From Warburgia ugandensis (taxonomy: Eukaryota; Streptophyta; Magnoliopsida; Canellales; Canellaceae): a stretch of 64,000 nt of DNA. Position 1 is the stretch's first letter; every line of letters begins with the position of its first letter. Position numbers and translations under genes: made by a program. The stretch lies in NCBI GenBank assembly GCA_035236585.1, contig CP141136.1:32386949-32450948 (forward strand), given 5' to 3'. Positions 48,967-63,087 of the stretch are shown here, in pieces. The notes below the pieces were generated by a model. That model searched no databases and was not told the DNA's origin. It saw nothing but the letters and a program-made list of their open reading frames with translations.

Positions 48967-51899
48967 TGTAATGACTCAAATTTGTCAATACTATTATATC
49001 ACTTTTACAACCACGATCAATCATGGTATTTGGTTTGTTTATTTGGGAATTAATTTATGCTTAAATCACCATAATAGGTGGATAGATGTTTTATTTTAAT
49101 TAAAATATGAAACAAAATTTATTGTGAGAAATGTCTACATCATTAGATTTTATGCTCGAAATAGAATCCAACGCCTCAAAGAACATTGAAACGGAGTTCG
49201 TATGACCAAGTTATGGGCATTTGAAGATAAGGGGCATTTGTGTAATTTGAACTTAAAAATGAAAAAGGGCTGAAAACACAGGGGGTCATTTTGATAACGA
49301 CACCCCCACCTGCGTCGTCTTCTTCCTTAGGTCAAGCGGTGCACAACACGGCCATACCTGTACGAAGCCACAAAAAAATGGCGGCACCACCTTCACCCTA
49401 TATAAAAAGCCCTTCCCCCTCTTCCCCAATCATCCTCCTTCTCTTCTCTTCTGGCTGCAAGCCAAGGTTTCAGCTACAAGTTAGGGGAGAAATCACACGA
49501 CTGGCAAAAAGGGGAGAGCCATCTCAGGCTGCCCAGGTGAGAACCCCATCCCCCTATATGATTTTCACTCTTTTCCAACCCAGATCCATGTTGGATCTGG
49601 TGGTTCCCGACCGGAGAACACACCAGAAGAAGGGTTCATTCCAGAACCCTCGAACAAGAAGCGTCCCAGGGAGGCTGTGCGTAACACGTGCCTGGAACAT
49701 GGTCCCTGGGACGGACTTCGGGCACACACTACAGGCGGGCATGGTCCGGTTCGACCGGGATGCACGAGTGCCTTGGGAGCTATGATGCGCACACACCTGC
49801 GCAAAAGACGCGTCCACACGACGCTCTTTAGGATGCGCGCCTTAGCACGTCGTTCGAGAATATGAACTAGTGTGAACGCGGTTTTGGTTCGACTAGGATG
49901 CGCACACATCTTGGGCATCGTGACGCGCAGGCCCAATATGGACGAATATGGTTCATCTGTAGATTCACGATGTTAAAAAAGCAATTAAGGAGGCTATATA
50001 ACTCCGATTGATGATCTAAAAGAATTGTTGTGTTCGTAATTATGATGCGGACCTAATTATACAATGAAAATTAGGATCAGAGGACTATTTTACATGACTA
50101 TAGCCCAAAAACCATGGAAATCTCATAAGATCGGCAAGATCAAAGATGATAAAAACTCATAAATTGATCCATTTGATATATTAGGAGATCAATATACCTA
50201 GATCAACCCTAAATCATATAAATGATTAGAAACCCACAAATTAGAGATCTATAACTTATAGTATAGATCTAGCCATTGATTTGTAAAATAAGAAATAATA
50301 TTTGGATTCTTATTTCCAAATAATATCTAGGACTTCACCGAGGTACGCTAGGACTCTCATTGAAGAGGGACGCTAGTTAAGTTAAAGCAAAATGACAACG
50401 ATCGAGGTAGGTAGTCTGATACTACTAAGTTTTCAAATGCATTCCAAACTCTAAGTGATTTACTTGACTTTATTACCGTATTTAGTATGCTTTTTGAAAT
50501 ATGATGTTCTTATACAAAGCAATATGATGTTCTTATACAAACATGTGAAATTGTCTTCATGATTTATGGCCTTGAATGCGATTTCTAGCATGAACTGATT
50601 TTATGCATTGCTCGCATGTTTTGAAAATAATTTCATAAAATTCCTGATTTATGATGATTGAGACTGAGGATTGTCATATCATATAAAGCATCTCATAATG
50701 CCATCATATGATGCATAACCTTGAGGGTTGCCAAAAGATGCTGAAGTGCCCAAAAGACACTGGTTAAGTAGTTGTGAGGGACCCAAAGAGGACAATATTT
50801 TTATATTTTTCGGCAGATGAGCCTGGTGGGCACTATGCTAAGAGGTTGTACAGGGTTGGCCTCCTGGCCTCTACCACCACAGGTAGATGGTATCACTACC
50901 AAAATGGCATTGTCCCTGCCCTAACTGATATGGTAAATAGGGACGACTACTGGAGTTGTTCATGGCACCCTTTTGGGGACATATCCATAGTTTCCATGGA
51001 GGGCTATGGTGGGTGGTCTCTAGATACCGGAGACACATGATTCTAGTTGTGTACTAATCGTGAGCAGAGTTCGCCCTATGATTTCAGTTTTGTCAATATG
51101 CATATAGCATTGACGTGGTTGTAGATGAGTACTTGGTGACCAGTTGGCGTGATGTGTCCACCTAGAGACCCATGTGCGTGATACTTATAGTGATGCTAGC
51201 ATCTACTTTGAATGACGACTATTTTAAGAGTTTCATGATTATTATATTTGACTCATTGGTTGATGTGTTTACCAAGATCTTCTTACATGGATCAATTGAT
51301 TTCTACTTTATGATTTTTGTCATATTTATATCGTTGAATACTAGATTTCAGTAAAGGATCCCATGATTAAAATTGCATCAATGAGCTTACATTTTATCCA
51401 TAGACATGCATGTTTACACAAAAAGGAATCACTGATGTTTTACATGAACAGCTCAAATTATGCATGTTGCCTACTGTGTTTTCAAAATAGTAGTATTAGA
51501 TCACCTACTGAGTATGAGGAATACTCACCCAAATATATCATTTTTATAGATTAGCTCCAAAAGGATTAGAAGAAGTATCAGAAAATGTTAATACTACGCT
51601 CAAGAGAATGAAGAGAAGACAAGTATAAAGGTGAGTGTATGATCTACCTTTTGGACATGTACTTGTGACTGGATAGATCTGGGAAAATATTTATGATTTT
51701 TCTTTATTGTCAAAATTTTCTTATCCATCATGAAAACAAATGACACTCGGGGTTTTCAAAATAAATTTAAAATAAAATATTTTTTCACTACATTGCATAC
51801 TTTTTTTTTTCTTCTAAAAATGTTTTCAAATGGGGATCGATCCCACCTTAGGAATTAGTTTTACATTTAAAAATGCATGTGAAAACCCGGGTCGTCACA
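48967..51899 (+). repeat. 5' LTR (2933 bp)
   Basis: The LTR runs from TGTAATGAC to GTCGTCACA. It contains a TATA box and a CpG-rich stretch (about 49650-49930). The 3' LTR starts with the same sequence at 63088, and a reverse solo copy lies at 58213-61156. Confidence 0.9.
49399..49406 (+). promoter_or_regulatory. LTR promoter TATA box
   Basis: CCCTATATAAAAAGCCC sits about 430 bp into the LTR, followed by a pyrimidine-rich leader. The 3' LTR has CTATAAAAAGCCC at the same place (63534-63546). This is the expected start of retroelement transcription. Confidence 0.65.
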
Positions 51900-51901
51900 G
51901 T

Positions 51902-51913
51902 TGGTATCAGAGC
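51902..51913 (+). other. primer-binding site (tRNA-iMet type)
   Basis: TGGTATCAGAGC lies two bases after the LTR end. It is complementary to the 3' end of initiator methionine tRNA and is common in plant LTR elements. Confidence 0.9.
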
Positions 51914-53302
51914 CCAGTTTTATCCTTTCATAGCCAGTCCTGCATGTCCAAAAGTCATATACGACCAGAATAATTATGAAAAAGTAGCTTAAATTGGAGT
52001 AATAGAGAAGAAGGTAGTCTAACTACAAGAATAAAGATGATTAGAATAGGAATGATATCAAATCACAAAGATGTACACCATAGATAGGTGAAAGGGAGTC
52101 TAATTTGACAATTAATTAGGCAATGGACAGTGCAAACCCTATTCAAAATCTAGTCTAAAACGACTTAGGGATTAAGGAGTGTTGAGTAGTGGAGTAAGCA
52201 AGGAAACTATTTGACGAAAATAGGAGTATGATGAGAATGAGGAATGAGAATACAAGATGATATTAGTGGAATCTTTAGAAGATGACTTTGACTTGTACTA
52301 GGTCAATCGAAGTGAGAATTTTGAATAACTTAGTTCAATTTTAGAAGACTTAATTGGGGCTTTAGGGCTATCTTACAATAATAGAGAAAATCAGAAGCCG
52401 AGTATGATAATGAATATCTTATCCAAAGGAATGCAATGTGAATATGATAGGGAATGTAAAAGACTGAATTTGAGAAGAATGACAAAAAATTTGAGTATGA
52501 CAAAGTTATCGTATGACAAAGTTATCAAAAGATTTTGATGATAAACTAATGGAGATGATAGATCTGTGATAATAGCTTGATCATTACATGAACTTATAAG
52601 CGCAATATAGTATGACCAAAATGTCAAGGAAATTGTTAAGACACTGTATGATTTTATTGAGAATATAGACAATTAAGGATCTCGATGATATTAGAAAATT
52701 TTAACATTTCCTAGAATCAAAGATCTTTCATCGTATTACCAAATTGAAAGATGAATCAATCAAATTTGAAGGACTAATAGTAGTTGAGTTGGTGGTTTAA
52801 AGATAATAGAGATAAAGGATGAAAATATAGTCTTTGAGTAGAATATCAGATTTAAGGACAGTGTGTTGCAAGAAATTTCCAAAGAAGGATAGTGACCAAC
52901 TAAAATTTTACAATATGATTGACGCATATATCCATTGTTGATATTAGAATTTTTATCATATCCATTAGTTTATGAGGAAACACCAGTGGTTGTGGTCCGC
53001 AACAAGGAGAAGTTGATAATTCCCTACATTGCCATTATATGATTGAATGAAGATGTAGTGAGAAGTAAAGAGCAAGGATAGTAACTTGTTCAATCGATCT
53101 TCATCAACTAGAGTATCATCAAGGATCAACTTGAGGCCTTGATAGTATAAAGATAAGTTGGAAGAGCAAATAGAATTAAGTGTCATTATCTTTAGAAAGA
53201 TATTGATTGAATTAATGTTGATTGAATTAAGGTATTCAAATCATATCTAATTAACCATGATAACACCTAGTACACAGTAGCCTAAGTTATGAGGAATGTT
53301 AT

Positions 53303-56300
53303 TGTGATGACCCGGGTTTTTGTAACACGTTTTGTAATGTATTTTGAAAGGCAGGGCCCTTAATAGTGTAAAAAAAATTTCGCAAAACAAAGTAGCGAAA
53401 ATTCTTTTCTTTTGAACTTGTTTTGTAAAACCCAAGTCATTACTTCATACATAACATAAGTAGAATTTTCGTACAAGATAAAATTCCATTGAAGGAATAG
53501 ACTTTCATTAAATTCCAGAATCCATCCAGTGGTTCATAGTAGAGCCAAATCTATTACAATACTTGTCCAAATTACATAATCCAAAACTCAAGCACACCAT
53601 ACAATAAAACTCTCAACAAAGCAAAATACATGTCTTCAAGGGTATAGCTTCAAGATTATTCTCTTCAAGTCTTCTATCGTCTTCAGCTCCTAACTCTCCT
53701 TCCCTGTATCTAAGATATTGCACCATTTACAATATCTCACCAAGCAATGCTTGGGAGGGGATTCAAGAAGCATAATAATTGACAATGTAATTCCAATACT
53801 TCATAATCCCATTATCCCTAAACATATTCATGTCTCTACTCTTTACTTTGTAAGTTATGTACATCCATATACGTACATAATATACATGGGTAAATCAATT
53901 AAATTTATGAAAGTAGTTAAATATCATTCCCAACTAAGTTGATCAATTTTCTCCATTATGAGAATTCAATATTTCAGCTAATCTTACACTGAGAATTTCC
54001 CTTCTTGGGAAATATTGGTAATATACAATTACCTAGCATTTCATTATGCTAAAACATAAGGCATTTCACTATGCCTATTCTCATATGCATCATAGTGCAA
54101 AATAATCAAAAGGACTACCATGCTGTAGTCTAATCCGTACTAGCGCACTCGGATAACTGCCCTGTTCACCACTGATACCACAGTGAAAAATATTATGTCA
54201 CTACCCATATGGGGGGACAGGACTTTCACAATGGTGGCTTTCCCATAATTGCCCCCACCTGACTTTTAGCCTCTCATAGGGCAAGGTATCATCATATCAT
54301 CAAATTTCAAGGAGCGGGTGGCCAAACCCTTATACTCCTCTAACATAGCATCCCCCTAGGCTTATGCCTATTAAAACAAACTCACAAGCCTCCAAGCTTG
54401 CATGTAAAATAGATTTCATATATATATCAGACCATCTGTCTGTTTACTGAGGGCTGAAATATTTTCTAATTCCCTATTCACTTATAGTCTAGTCCTTAAC
54501 CATCTTATATGTGTTTGGTTAGATCATAAGGTTTTCAAGGGATTTAATACAAGTATTAACATTACTCTTGTCAACATAAGGTCATGAGTTAAATCATGTA
54601 TATCCCATGTAAATGCATTCATCAAATCCTCCTACCTTTAAGGAGTGATCTCTTTTCCCAAATCTTCCATGATCCTAACTGATGTATGTAATCTGTACAT
54701 CCATACATATTGTCAATATATAAATTTTGAACATTCCTATTGATCACTAGATCTGATGTTTAGAATAATCTTTAGATCATTCATATCTAAGTATTTTTCT
54801 ATCTCTAAGTCTTAGTGTATCCATCTCCTTAATCTTGATCTTTCATAGATCCATTGATTGACAATCTACACATGTTGATAAACATCAAGGTCCTAGATCT
54901 TCTATTATCTAGTTCTTCTTTGATCTAAGTTCAGTTATTGGATCATTCCTAAGGAGAATGATCTTGGTTTTCTTCCTTGAATCATCTTTGATCAGGGGTT
55001 TGGATTATCTAATCTAATGAACTAGAACAAACATACTAATAAACATGCATACTAAGTACAATATAATATTCTTATTCTTATTGTTCTTGATCAATCAAGA
55101 TCTAATGAATCTTGTTTGATCATCCTTATCTTACTTACAGTTTTTATTAGGGTTAGGTGATTTACTAACCTTTTATGCTCTTACTATTATTATTCAACCA
55201 GTTAATGTTTTACTGGTTGAAGGTAACTTATTTAAGCCAAAGTCTAGATTGCTCCTCTTATTTCTAATTGGCTAAGGCTTACTAGCTGAATGGGTGAACA
55301 CAAAGTGGTTACTTCAATCCTCATGTAAGGAGGCGTTTAGACCTCACAAACGTCAACGGAAGGTAGGGGAAGAGCGAGGCTCTATTAGATAACCCCCTTA
55401 ACCACTATGTTCCACATTCACTAGAGTGGCCATAGCTCAACCTTTCATAAGGTTCGTATAAGCATGTTGACCCTAAGTACTCTTTGTAATTGATTTTAAT
55501 TAAGTCCATGAATATTTGCAATGTCATTCATGGGGTTTATTATTCTCCTAGTTTGGGCCAAGGATTTGATAATCCTTATATTGTCCTACTAATTATAGCC
55601 CTTACTAATTAAGTCCAAAGTACTCCATTCTTATTTGTGTCATGAAACTCTACTTTCTCATTAGAGTACATTTTGGTGTTTTATGCTATTTATCTCATAA
55701 CAAGTAGATCTACTAATAAAATTTGACAACAATTAAATCATAAACTTTAAAGCATGGTTCCAACATAAATTTAACAAACATTTATACTGACATGCTCCTT
55801 ATGAATGTAACTTAACTTAATGGAATAAAACTATACTTAAACTAGCATGATCTTAAGTTACAATGGCATGAAATCATACTAACTTGGTCCTAAGTTACAC
55901 TTGCATAAAATCACACTATCATGCCCCTAGGATAATTAAATCTAGCAACCTATGATAACAATCTAATCACATGTCATGCTAAAGTCTAAAAGTTACACTA
56001 TCATGCTTTATAACATAAATCATATTTAAATGCTATTTTCAATTAATAGAAAATAAAACTAATTATATTAATATTTTTAGAAACCTTCACTTATGATCCA
56101 ACTATTAGATCTTAGATCTTTTCCTTTGATTAAGGGTATTAGTTATATTTAGGGGGTTTTCTTTATTAAGGTCCAAAGATCATATTGATCTATTTTTATC
56201 ATAATCCATCTGTGATTTCCTTGGATTTCATCATATCAACATCCATTCCATCCATCTCAAGGATCTGATCACACTTGATCTTATTAATCAAGTGGGTCCC

Positions 56301-58207
56301 TTTGTAATTTTTGGATTTTTCTACCATAGTGGGTAAATCCTTTAATGTCTCTTAGATCTGTTCAAATAAATCATTTATATAACTTCATTCCAATATTTTA
56401 TCATTATTAAAACATATCTCCAAGATCTGATCATCCCATATCTTGAAGATCTTGACAATTAGAAACTTGTTTCTTTAATACAGAAAGTTTTACTACATAA
56501 TTTCTGGATTTTATCCTTTCATCACAAAATAGAGGTTTCAAGCTTTCCATAGCTTCTTTCTATTCTCAATTTGGAGTTCAGATGGCTCCGAAATTAGATC
56601 TAGAAGTTCACAGTCATTTCTAGGGCCTAGATTTGATCTGGGCCCACCGGAATGGACGACCTAGATTTTTCAGGCGGAAACAAGCCGAGCGGAACGCTCC
56701 CACTCATCGGGCGCATCCATCACAGATTCGATAATGAAGCTCCCTCCAAGGACGTCCCTCGATGCTCGAGGGACGAGCGGAACGCTCGTCATCGCGTGCC
56801 CGAAATCAGGACGCGAGGCGGGCGCGTCCGCTCGTCCTTTTTACGGAAGCATCATCGTCCCGCTTGGGATGATGTCCGATGACATCCCACATGTAGCACG
56901 CATGGAACGCTTCCGCATGCGATGTTTTCTGCACTGCGTCACGCATGCATCTTGAGCCTCGTTCGATCAGGAGATCGGACAATCCAGAATGGACTGTCCA
57001 ATCAATCCTCTATCAATTGAGGTCCCAAAACTTATCCAATCTTTGTGAAACTTCTACCCTTGGGGTTTTGGACCCTTCTGGATTGATTGGTATGGTCAAA
57101 ATTTTCATCTGAATACTCCATCATCCTAAATTAAAGGTTCTATGGTTTACTTTATTTTTACTTTTTTTATTATCAAAATGCAATTATAGTAAAATAAAAA
57201 TTTCATAAACCAGTAGTAAACATGTCCAAGAAGCATTTCCACCTACCTTATTGGAGAAAAAATGTTGGTTATATGCCCAATTTAAAAGAAATACCCTTTT
57301 GATGAAGATATGGCCCAAGATCCACCGTTCTTGCGATTGCCATTGTTTGAACCATTGGATCTTGAAATTTCTTTAGGGGTTTTGTAGCTAAGGTATGTTG
57401 GGAAGTTTTGGATGGTTGAATTAGTGATATTAGGTTTGGAACAGAGTGCTTAATTGATTTTAGGTCTCTTATTCCAATCTAAAAAGAAAAAGAAATTTAA
57501 AAGAGAGAGATCACTTGGGATTTTTTGGGTTTTTGGGGAGGGATCTAGGTCTAATTTTTTAGGGAGAGTGAAAAAAATTTCGTGGAAATTTTAGGAGTAT
57601 TTTTGGAGGATTTTTGGGGTTGTATTTATGGTCATTTTGGTCTTCTCATGATGATATGCATTAATCATGGTTAATTTTTTTATTATTAAATAAGCATTGG
57701 ATTCTCCCATTCTCCACCTACTTCCCCAAGACCAACTGGTATGGTTTGAGCCATGATTTCTTATGGGCTGGCCATAGGATTCGTTTTTGGATCCCTTGTG
57801 GGCCCCACATGGTGTAAAAAGACCATTTTGCCCTTTATATATAAAAAAATTAGGATTTATTCCCATGATCTCAGAATTTAGCGTACTTATTGGCGTTGGA
57901 TTTGTATTTCTCAGTACATTCTAAATTTTGATATCTCAGATTTTGATTTTTGGGGGAAATTACTATTTTACCCTTTTGTCCAAGAAATGAAGAAAATTAA
58001 GGATTTTTCATCCGAATTCAGAATTTGTCATGCTTATAGTCATTCTGAAGGGTTTGCTAAGTTTAATTTCAATTGTACATGTCTTATTCTTTGATTATAT
58101 TTTTATAAGAAGTATATTCTAAATAACCCTAATATTTCAGCCCGAAATTTTTGAAACTCAAACTTTATTGATTTTCTCAATCAATTACAAAAATTGATGT
58201 TATTACA
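53303..58207 (-). mobile_element. solo LTR of a second gypsy family (4.9 kb), reverse orientation
   Basis: It starts TGTGATGACCCGGG and ends GATGTTATTACA, the reverse of a TG...CA LTR. GTTAT lies on both sides (53298-53302 and 58208-58212). No primer-binding site or coding sequence was seen between these ends, so it is read as a solo LTR, probably from LTR-LTR recombination. It shares blocks with the fragment at 45600-48966. It lies inside the 48967 element. At 4.9 kb it is long for an LTR and could itself hold unseen insertions. Confidence 0.72.
56753..56790. repeat. two overlapping perfect hairpins in a CpG-rich stretch
   Basis: CGTCCCTCGA-TGC-TCGAGGGACG (56753-56775) has a perfect 10-bp stem. 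GACGAGCG-GAA-CGCTCGTC (56772-56790) has a perfect 8-bp stem. They share four bases, so only one can form at a time. They lie in the CpG-rich part (56590-56960) of the solo LTR. Confidence 0.85.
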
Positions 58208-58212
58208 GTTAT

Positions 58213-61156
58213 CCTGACGACCTGGGTTTTCACATGCATTTTTAAATCAATGTCTAATTCCTAGGGCAGGATTGATCCTTATTTGAAAACGCTTTTTGTA
58301 AAACTTTGCAATGCAGCGAAAAACTCTTTTATATTAACTTTATTTTGAAAACCCTGAGTGTCATTTGCTTTCAAGATGAATAAGAAAATTTTTGAAAAAT
58401 GAAGAACATCATAAATATTTCCCAGGTCTATCCAGTCATAGCTCACAGCCCAACTGTAATAAGTGCATACACATGTCCAAAAGGTAGAGTATTTACTTAC
58501 ATTCATGCTTGTCCCTTCTTTATTTACTTGATCGTAGTACTAAGATTTCCTAATGCTTCTTCTAATCTTGTGTGGAGCTAATCTGTAAAAATAATATATT
58601 TGGGTGAGTATTCCTCATACCAAGCAGATGATCTAATACTATTATTTTGAAAACAAGGCAGGCAATATGCATAATTCAAAGAGCTTTTCATGTAAAACAT
58701 CAGTGATTCCATTTTGTGTAAACATGCATATTTATGCATAAGATGTAAGCTCATTGATGCAATTTCAATCATGGAATCCTTTACCGAAATCTAGTATTCA
58801 ACGATATAAACATGACTAACATCATAAGGTAGAAATCAATAGTATCCATGTAAGAAGATTTCGGCAAACACATCAAAACCAATGATTCAAATATGATAAT
58901 CATGAAACTCTTAAAATAGATGTCATTCAAAGCAGATGCTGGTATCACTATAAGTATCATGCACATGGTCTTTTGGTTTTGTTCCCAACGCAGACATCCT
59001 CATTTGGCGATCTGCCCACTTGGAACTCAAGCCGATGGGTCGGTAACCATATCAAACTGACTGGTCACGAGTACTTGTTTACGACCATCTCAATGCTATA
59101 TGCATATCAATTACAACTGAAGTCATAGGGCCAACTATGCTCACGTCCAGAACACCTCTGAATCGTGTGTCTCTGGTATCTAGAGACCAGTCCACCATAG
59201 CCTCCACGACGACTATGGATATGTCCCTAAAAGGGTGCCGTGACACCTCTAGTGGTCGTCCTTATTTACCACAACAGTTAGGGAAGGGACAATGCCTTTT
59301 TTGACAGCGATACCATCCACTTTTTGTTGTAGAGCCTAGGAAACCAACCCCGTATATAACAACCTCTCAGCATAATGCCTACCAGGCTCAATAGTCCAAA
59401 AAGCATATATAGTTAAATCCAAATTTCAATCATCGAAATCATGCAATTTATGCATTTATTTTCAACCATGTGAGTAATGCATAAAATCCATTCTTACTAA
59501 TAGCGCATTCAAAGCCATAATACATGAAGACAATCCCGCCTGCTAGTATAAGAACATCACATCCCAAAAAGCATGCTAAATATGGTGATAGATTCAAGTG
59601 CTTCAAGGACATAAATCATGAAGACAAGTTCGCATACTCGTATAAGAACTTCATATCTCAAAAGCATGCTAAAAAAATGGTAATAAAGGTAAGTCAGCGT
59701 TTAAGATGCATTTAAGAATTGAGTAGTATCAGATTACCTACCTTGATGTTCCTAGAAGCACTCTTCGTTATTCGACCCTGAGTCCTTTTGTGAAACCCTA
59801 GATATTAATTGACAACAAGGATTCAGGTATCATTTTCCATCCTTTATAGATCATTACTTAAACTTATAGGTAATGACTAGATCTGTCTTTTAGGATCATA
59901 GATTCTTGCTTCATACATTTTTAGGCTATCTTACGTATGGATCTTCTATTTAATGGTTAGACCTTACAATTTAGGGATGAATACATGTAATCTAGGGTTG
60001 ATTCTGAACTATTAATCTCCTAATACCTTTAGTGGATCAATCCATGAGATCTGATCATCTTTGACTTTGCCAATCTATGAGATTTCTAAGTTTTTGGGCT
60101 ATAGTAATGTAAAATAGTCTATGATCCTAACTTTTATGGTCTCCTTAGGTCCGCATCGTCAATACGCACGTAACAGTTCTCTTAGATCGTCAATCAGAGT
60201 TATATAGCCTCCTTAATTAGATTTTTTAGTGTCTCAAATCTACGAACGAACCATATTTGTCCATACCAGGCCTGCATGTAATGGTGCCCAGTACGTGCGC
60301 TAATCCTAGTCAAACAGAAACCACATTTGCATGCGTGCGCATGTTTGAATGGTGCGCCAGGGTGAGTGTCTTGGACGGCGTCGTGCAGACTCGTCTTCGG
60401 TGCGGGTGCACCATGTCTTGGCTCCCAGGGCGCTCGTGCGTCCCAGTCAAACTGGGACTGCACCCCGGGACAGTTTCCTTCAGTGGTCTGGTTCTGGATA
60501 TGATGATTTCCAGTCGAGAAATGCCAGATCCGGCATGGATCTGGCTTGGGGAAGGGGAAAACGAGAGAGGGGGAGAAAACCTTGCCTGGGAAGCTTGAAT
60601 CTTCGTCAGTGGGTGCAATTTCTCCATGCCTACTGGAATCCTAGGGTTGAGTAGCCAGAGAAGAAGAGGAGGAGGAGAAAGGGATGGTCGGGGAAGAGAG
60701 GGAAGAGGGCCTTATAACCTTCGAAGGAGGTGCTGCCCAATGGCGGTGCCGCCATTTCTTACGGCGCTACCTTGCAGAGACAATGTTGGAAGTCGGTGGG
60801 AGGTAGGGGATGACTAGGGGTGTCGTTATCAAAATGATCCCCTGTGTTTTTGGCCCCTTTTTGTTTTACAGTCAAATTACAGATATGCCCTCCATCTTTC
60901 AATGCTTATAACTTCTTCATGCGAACTCCATTTTCAGTATTCTTTGAGGTGTTGGATTCCATTTTGAGTGTAGAATCTAATGATATGATTTTTCTCACAA
61001 ATTCCTTGATTTCATATTTTAATTAAAATAAAACATCCAACCACCTATTAAGGTGATTTAAGCGTATATTAATTCTCAAAATAAATGAACCAAACATTAT
61101 GATTGATTGTGGTTGTAAAAGTAATATAATAATATTGAAAATTTTGAGTCATTACA
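58213..61156 (-). mobile_element. solo LTR of the 48967 family (2.9 kb), reverse orientation
   Basis: The segment matches the reverse complement of 48967-51899 along its length, for example GTGTCTCTGGTATCTAGAGACC near 59168 against the 51000 region. It has nearly the same length (2944 against 2933 bp). It ends GAGTCATTACA, and its first two bases are CC where TG is expected. GTTAT lies on both sides (58208-58212 and 61157-61161). The left GTTAT is shared with the neighbouring solo LTR. Confidence 0.85.
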
Positions 61157-63087
61157 GTTATGGGTACTTATGCATAAGTTTTTCCCTGAAGGAAGTAAAT
61201 TAATTTGACCAATTTATTTGAGGATCTAAAAGTACAATAGCTTTAGTAACAATTGAGATATAAGGAAAATGAGAAATAATCTAGAACAATGACCAAGATT
61301 GCGAAGAATCCCAGACCTTGATCAATGTTATGACAAGCGGTAGATGTCACTTTGGGTCTGGAAGGTATGCTATTGACTTGGATTGAAAATAAAGGTAGGT
61401 ATGCACTGATTGCTTATAACCTGTAAATCTGGGAAAGGGATATACAGGTAATCGAATAGATTCTTTTTCTATGTCTAAGAAGATGCTCTATGCTTACTTC
61501 TGTGTTTCTTAAACATTGTCGCTCCAAAAGCTTCAGCACAAATTGGGATGATAGTTATTGGATGATAATTATTGTTGTTATATGATAGGTATGCGGTGGT
61601 ACTTGAAAGACAAAATTAGAGAAATTGAGGGAACCGCTGCTTAAGATGATACCTCCAGACAATTAATACTTAATGGTTGATAACAAAGCCTTGATAGGTG
61701 ATTGAACAATATATCGATATAAAGAAATGGAAGACAAAAAGTTAAGATAGTTGGCATGCCATATAGTAACATCTAATGTTTAATTGCCTTTAATCAAAAG
61801 GGGGTTAACTTTACTGGATTGAGTATAGAACTTTTGGTCTAGAATATCCCAAGGAAGATCATCAAGTAAGGAAAACTTAAAAAGGATTATGATAAGGGAT
61901 TCAACCATGAACATAGTAAGTGGACTCTATTAGAGATAAGAGACTTTTGACATCAATATGAATATTGCTGGAAATCCTAATGGCAATCTTATGTGAATTA
62001 AGCCTCTAAAACTAGAACATTCGATCTATGATGATAGATTCATAAACATTTGACATGATTTTGAATAAATTCTTCAAGGAGGAATAGATTTGATAGAAAT
62101 CAGTAATAGTTAGGAGATCTTAATTGCAGTGTGTATTAGTATTATTAAGGGAAGATGCTACCTAATTTGTTTTCATGGTTCTATGTTGACTGTAAATATT
62201 GGTTGAGGAAGCAAAGCACGTATGAAAGGTGAAAAACAGTTGAAACATGAAGTTTGGAGACTAGTAATTAAACACCTTCCCAACTAAAGGAGTTGGTATG
62301 AAGAAAACTATTAGCATTGATATTAAGAGATGAGAAGTGATACTGTATCGATCATTGAAGTTTCTTGAAGAATAGATGAGCTAGTTCACATTGAATTTTC
62401 TTGACGAACATATGAGCTAAGTTAGACTTGATAGAAAGAATGTAAACTTTTGGAACACATACTAGCAAGGTACAGTCAACACTTAAGGCGGAGACTCTAA
62501 CAATAGGTCATTTGATGGAAGACAAGAGGCAAAGGAGACTATTCTCTACTATTCAGGATGAAAGACAAGAAATAAGATGATATAGTGTCGAAGTAGTGCA
62601 GAGTAATTTCTACATGATTAGAGGAGTATGGTCATCTAAGGATTTGTCAATATTAATTAGATAAACTCTATGGTAACGAGATGAACTACAATGAGAAACC
62701 AGTATTGATAAGGGAGCAAGTAAAAGAACACAGTATCAGAGTATGCAGCGGAAGTGGCTCTTGAGTACATAAAGCAAGCTAAACTGCAGTTATATTTAAG
62801 GCCTTTATTGAAGGCATTATGAGGAAGGAATTATGAGGATGATAAATTAAGGATATGCCTAGATTTGGTTGTAAGGCAACATGAAGAGAATTTCAAGTAC
62901 AAAATTTCTTTACTTATTGACCCAATTGAGGTATTGGATGAGAGATATATGGGATAAAGAAAAGAAATTTTCTTAAACAAAGTCCTAAGGGAGAATGCAG
63001 TCATCAAGAGGTTGTCTAGGAGACAAATAACTTGAAGATAATAATTTGTGGAATTTTGAGGATGAAATTCTTTGAAGGGGGTAATGA
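61157..63087 (+). other. 3' interior of the 48967 element
   Basis: This is decayed pol-like sequence with a trace of the gypsy pol C-terminus (PIEVLDER) near 62930 and a polypurine tract at 63074-63087. No open frame is worth calling. Confidence 0.6.

Noticed and set aside
49291-49936. Overlapping frames up to 164 codons in the 5' LTR
   Set aside because: They occur on both strands in the CpG-rich LTR leader, and similar frames recur in the other LTR copies, so they reflect composition.
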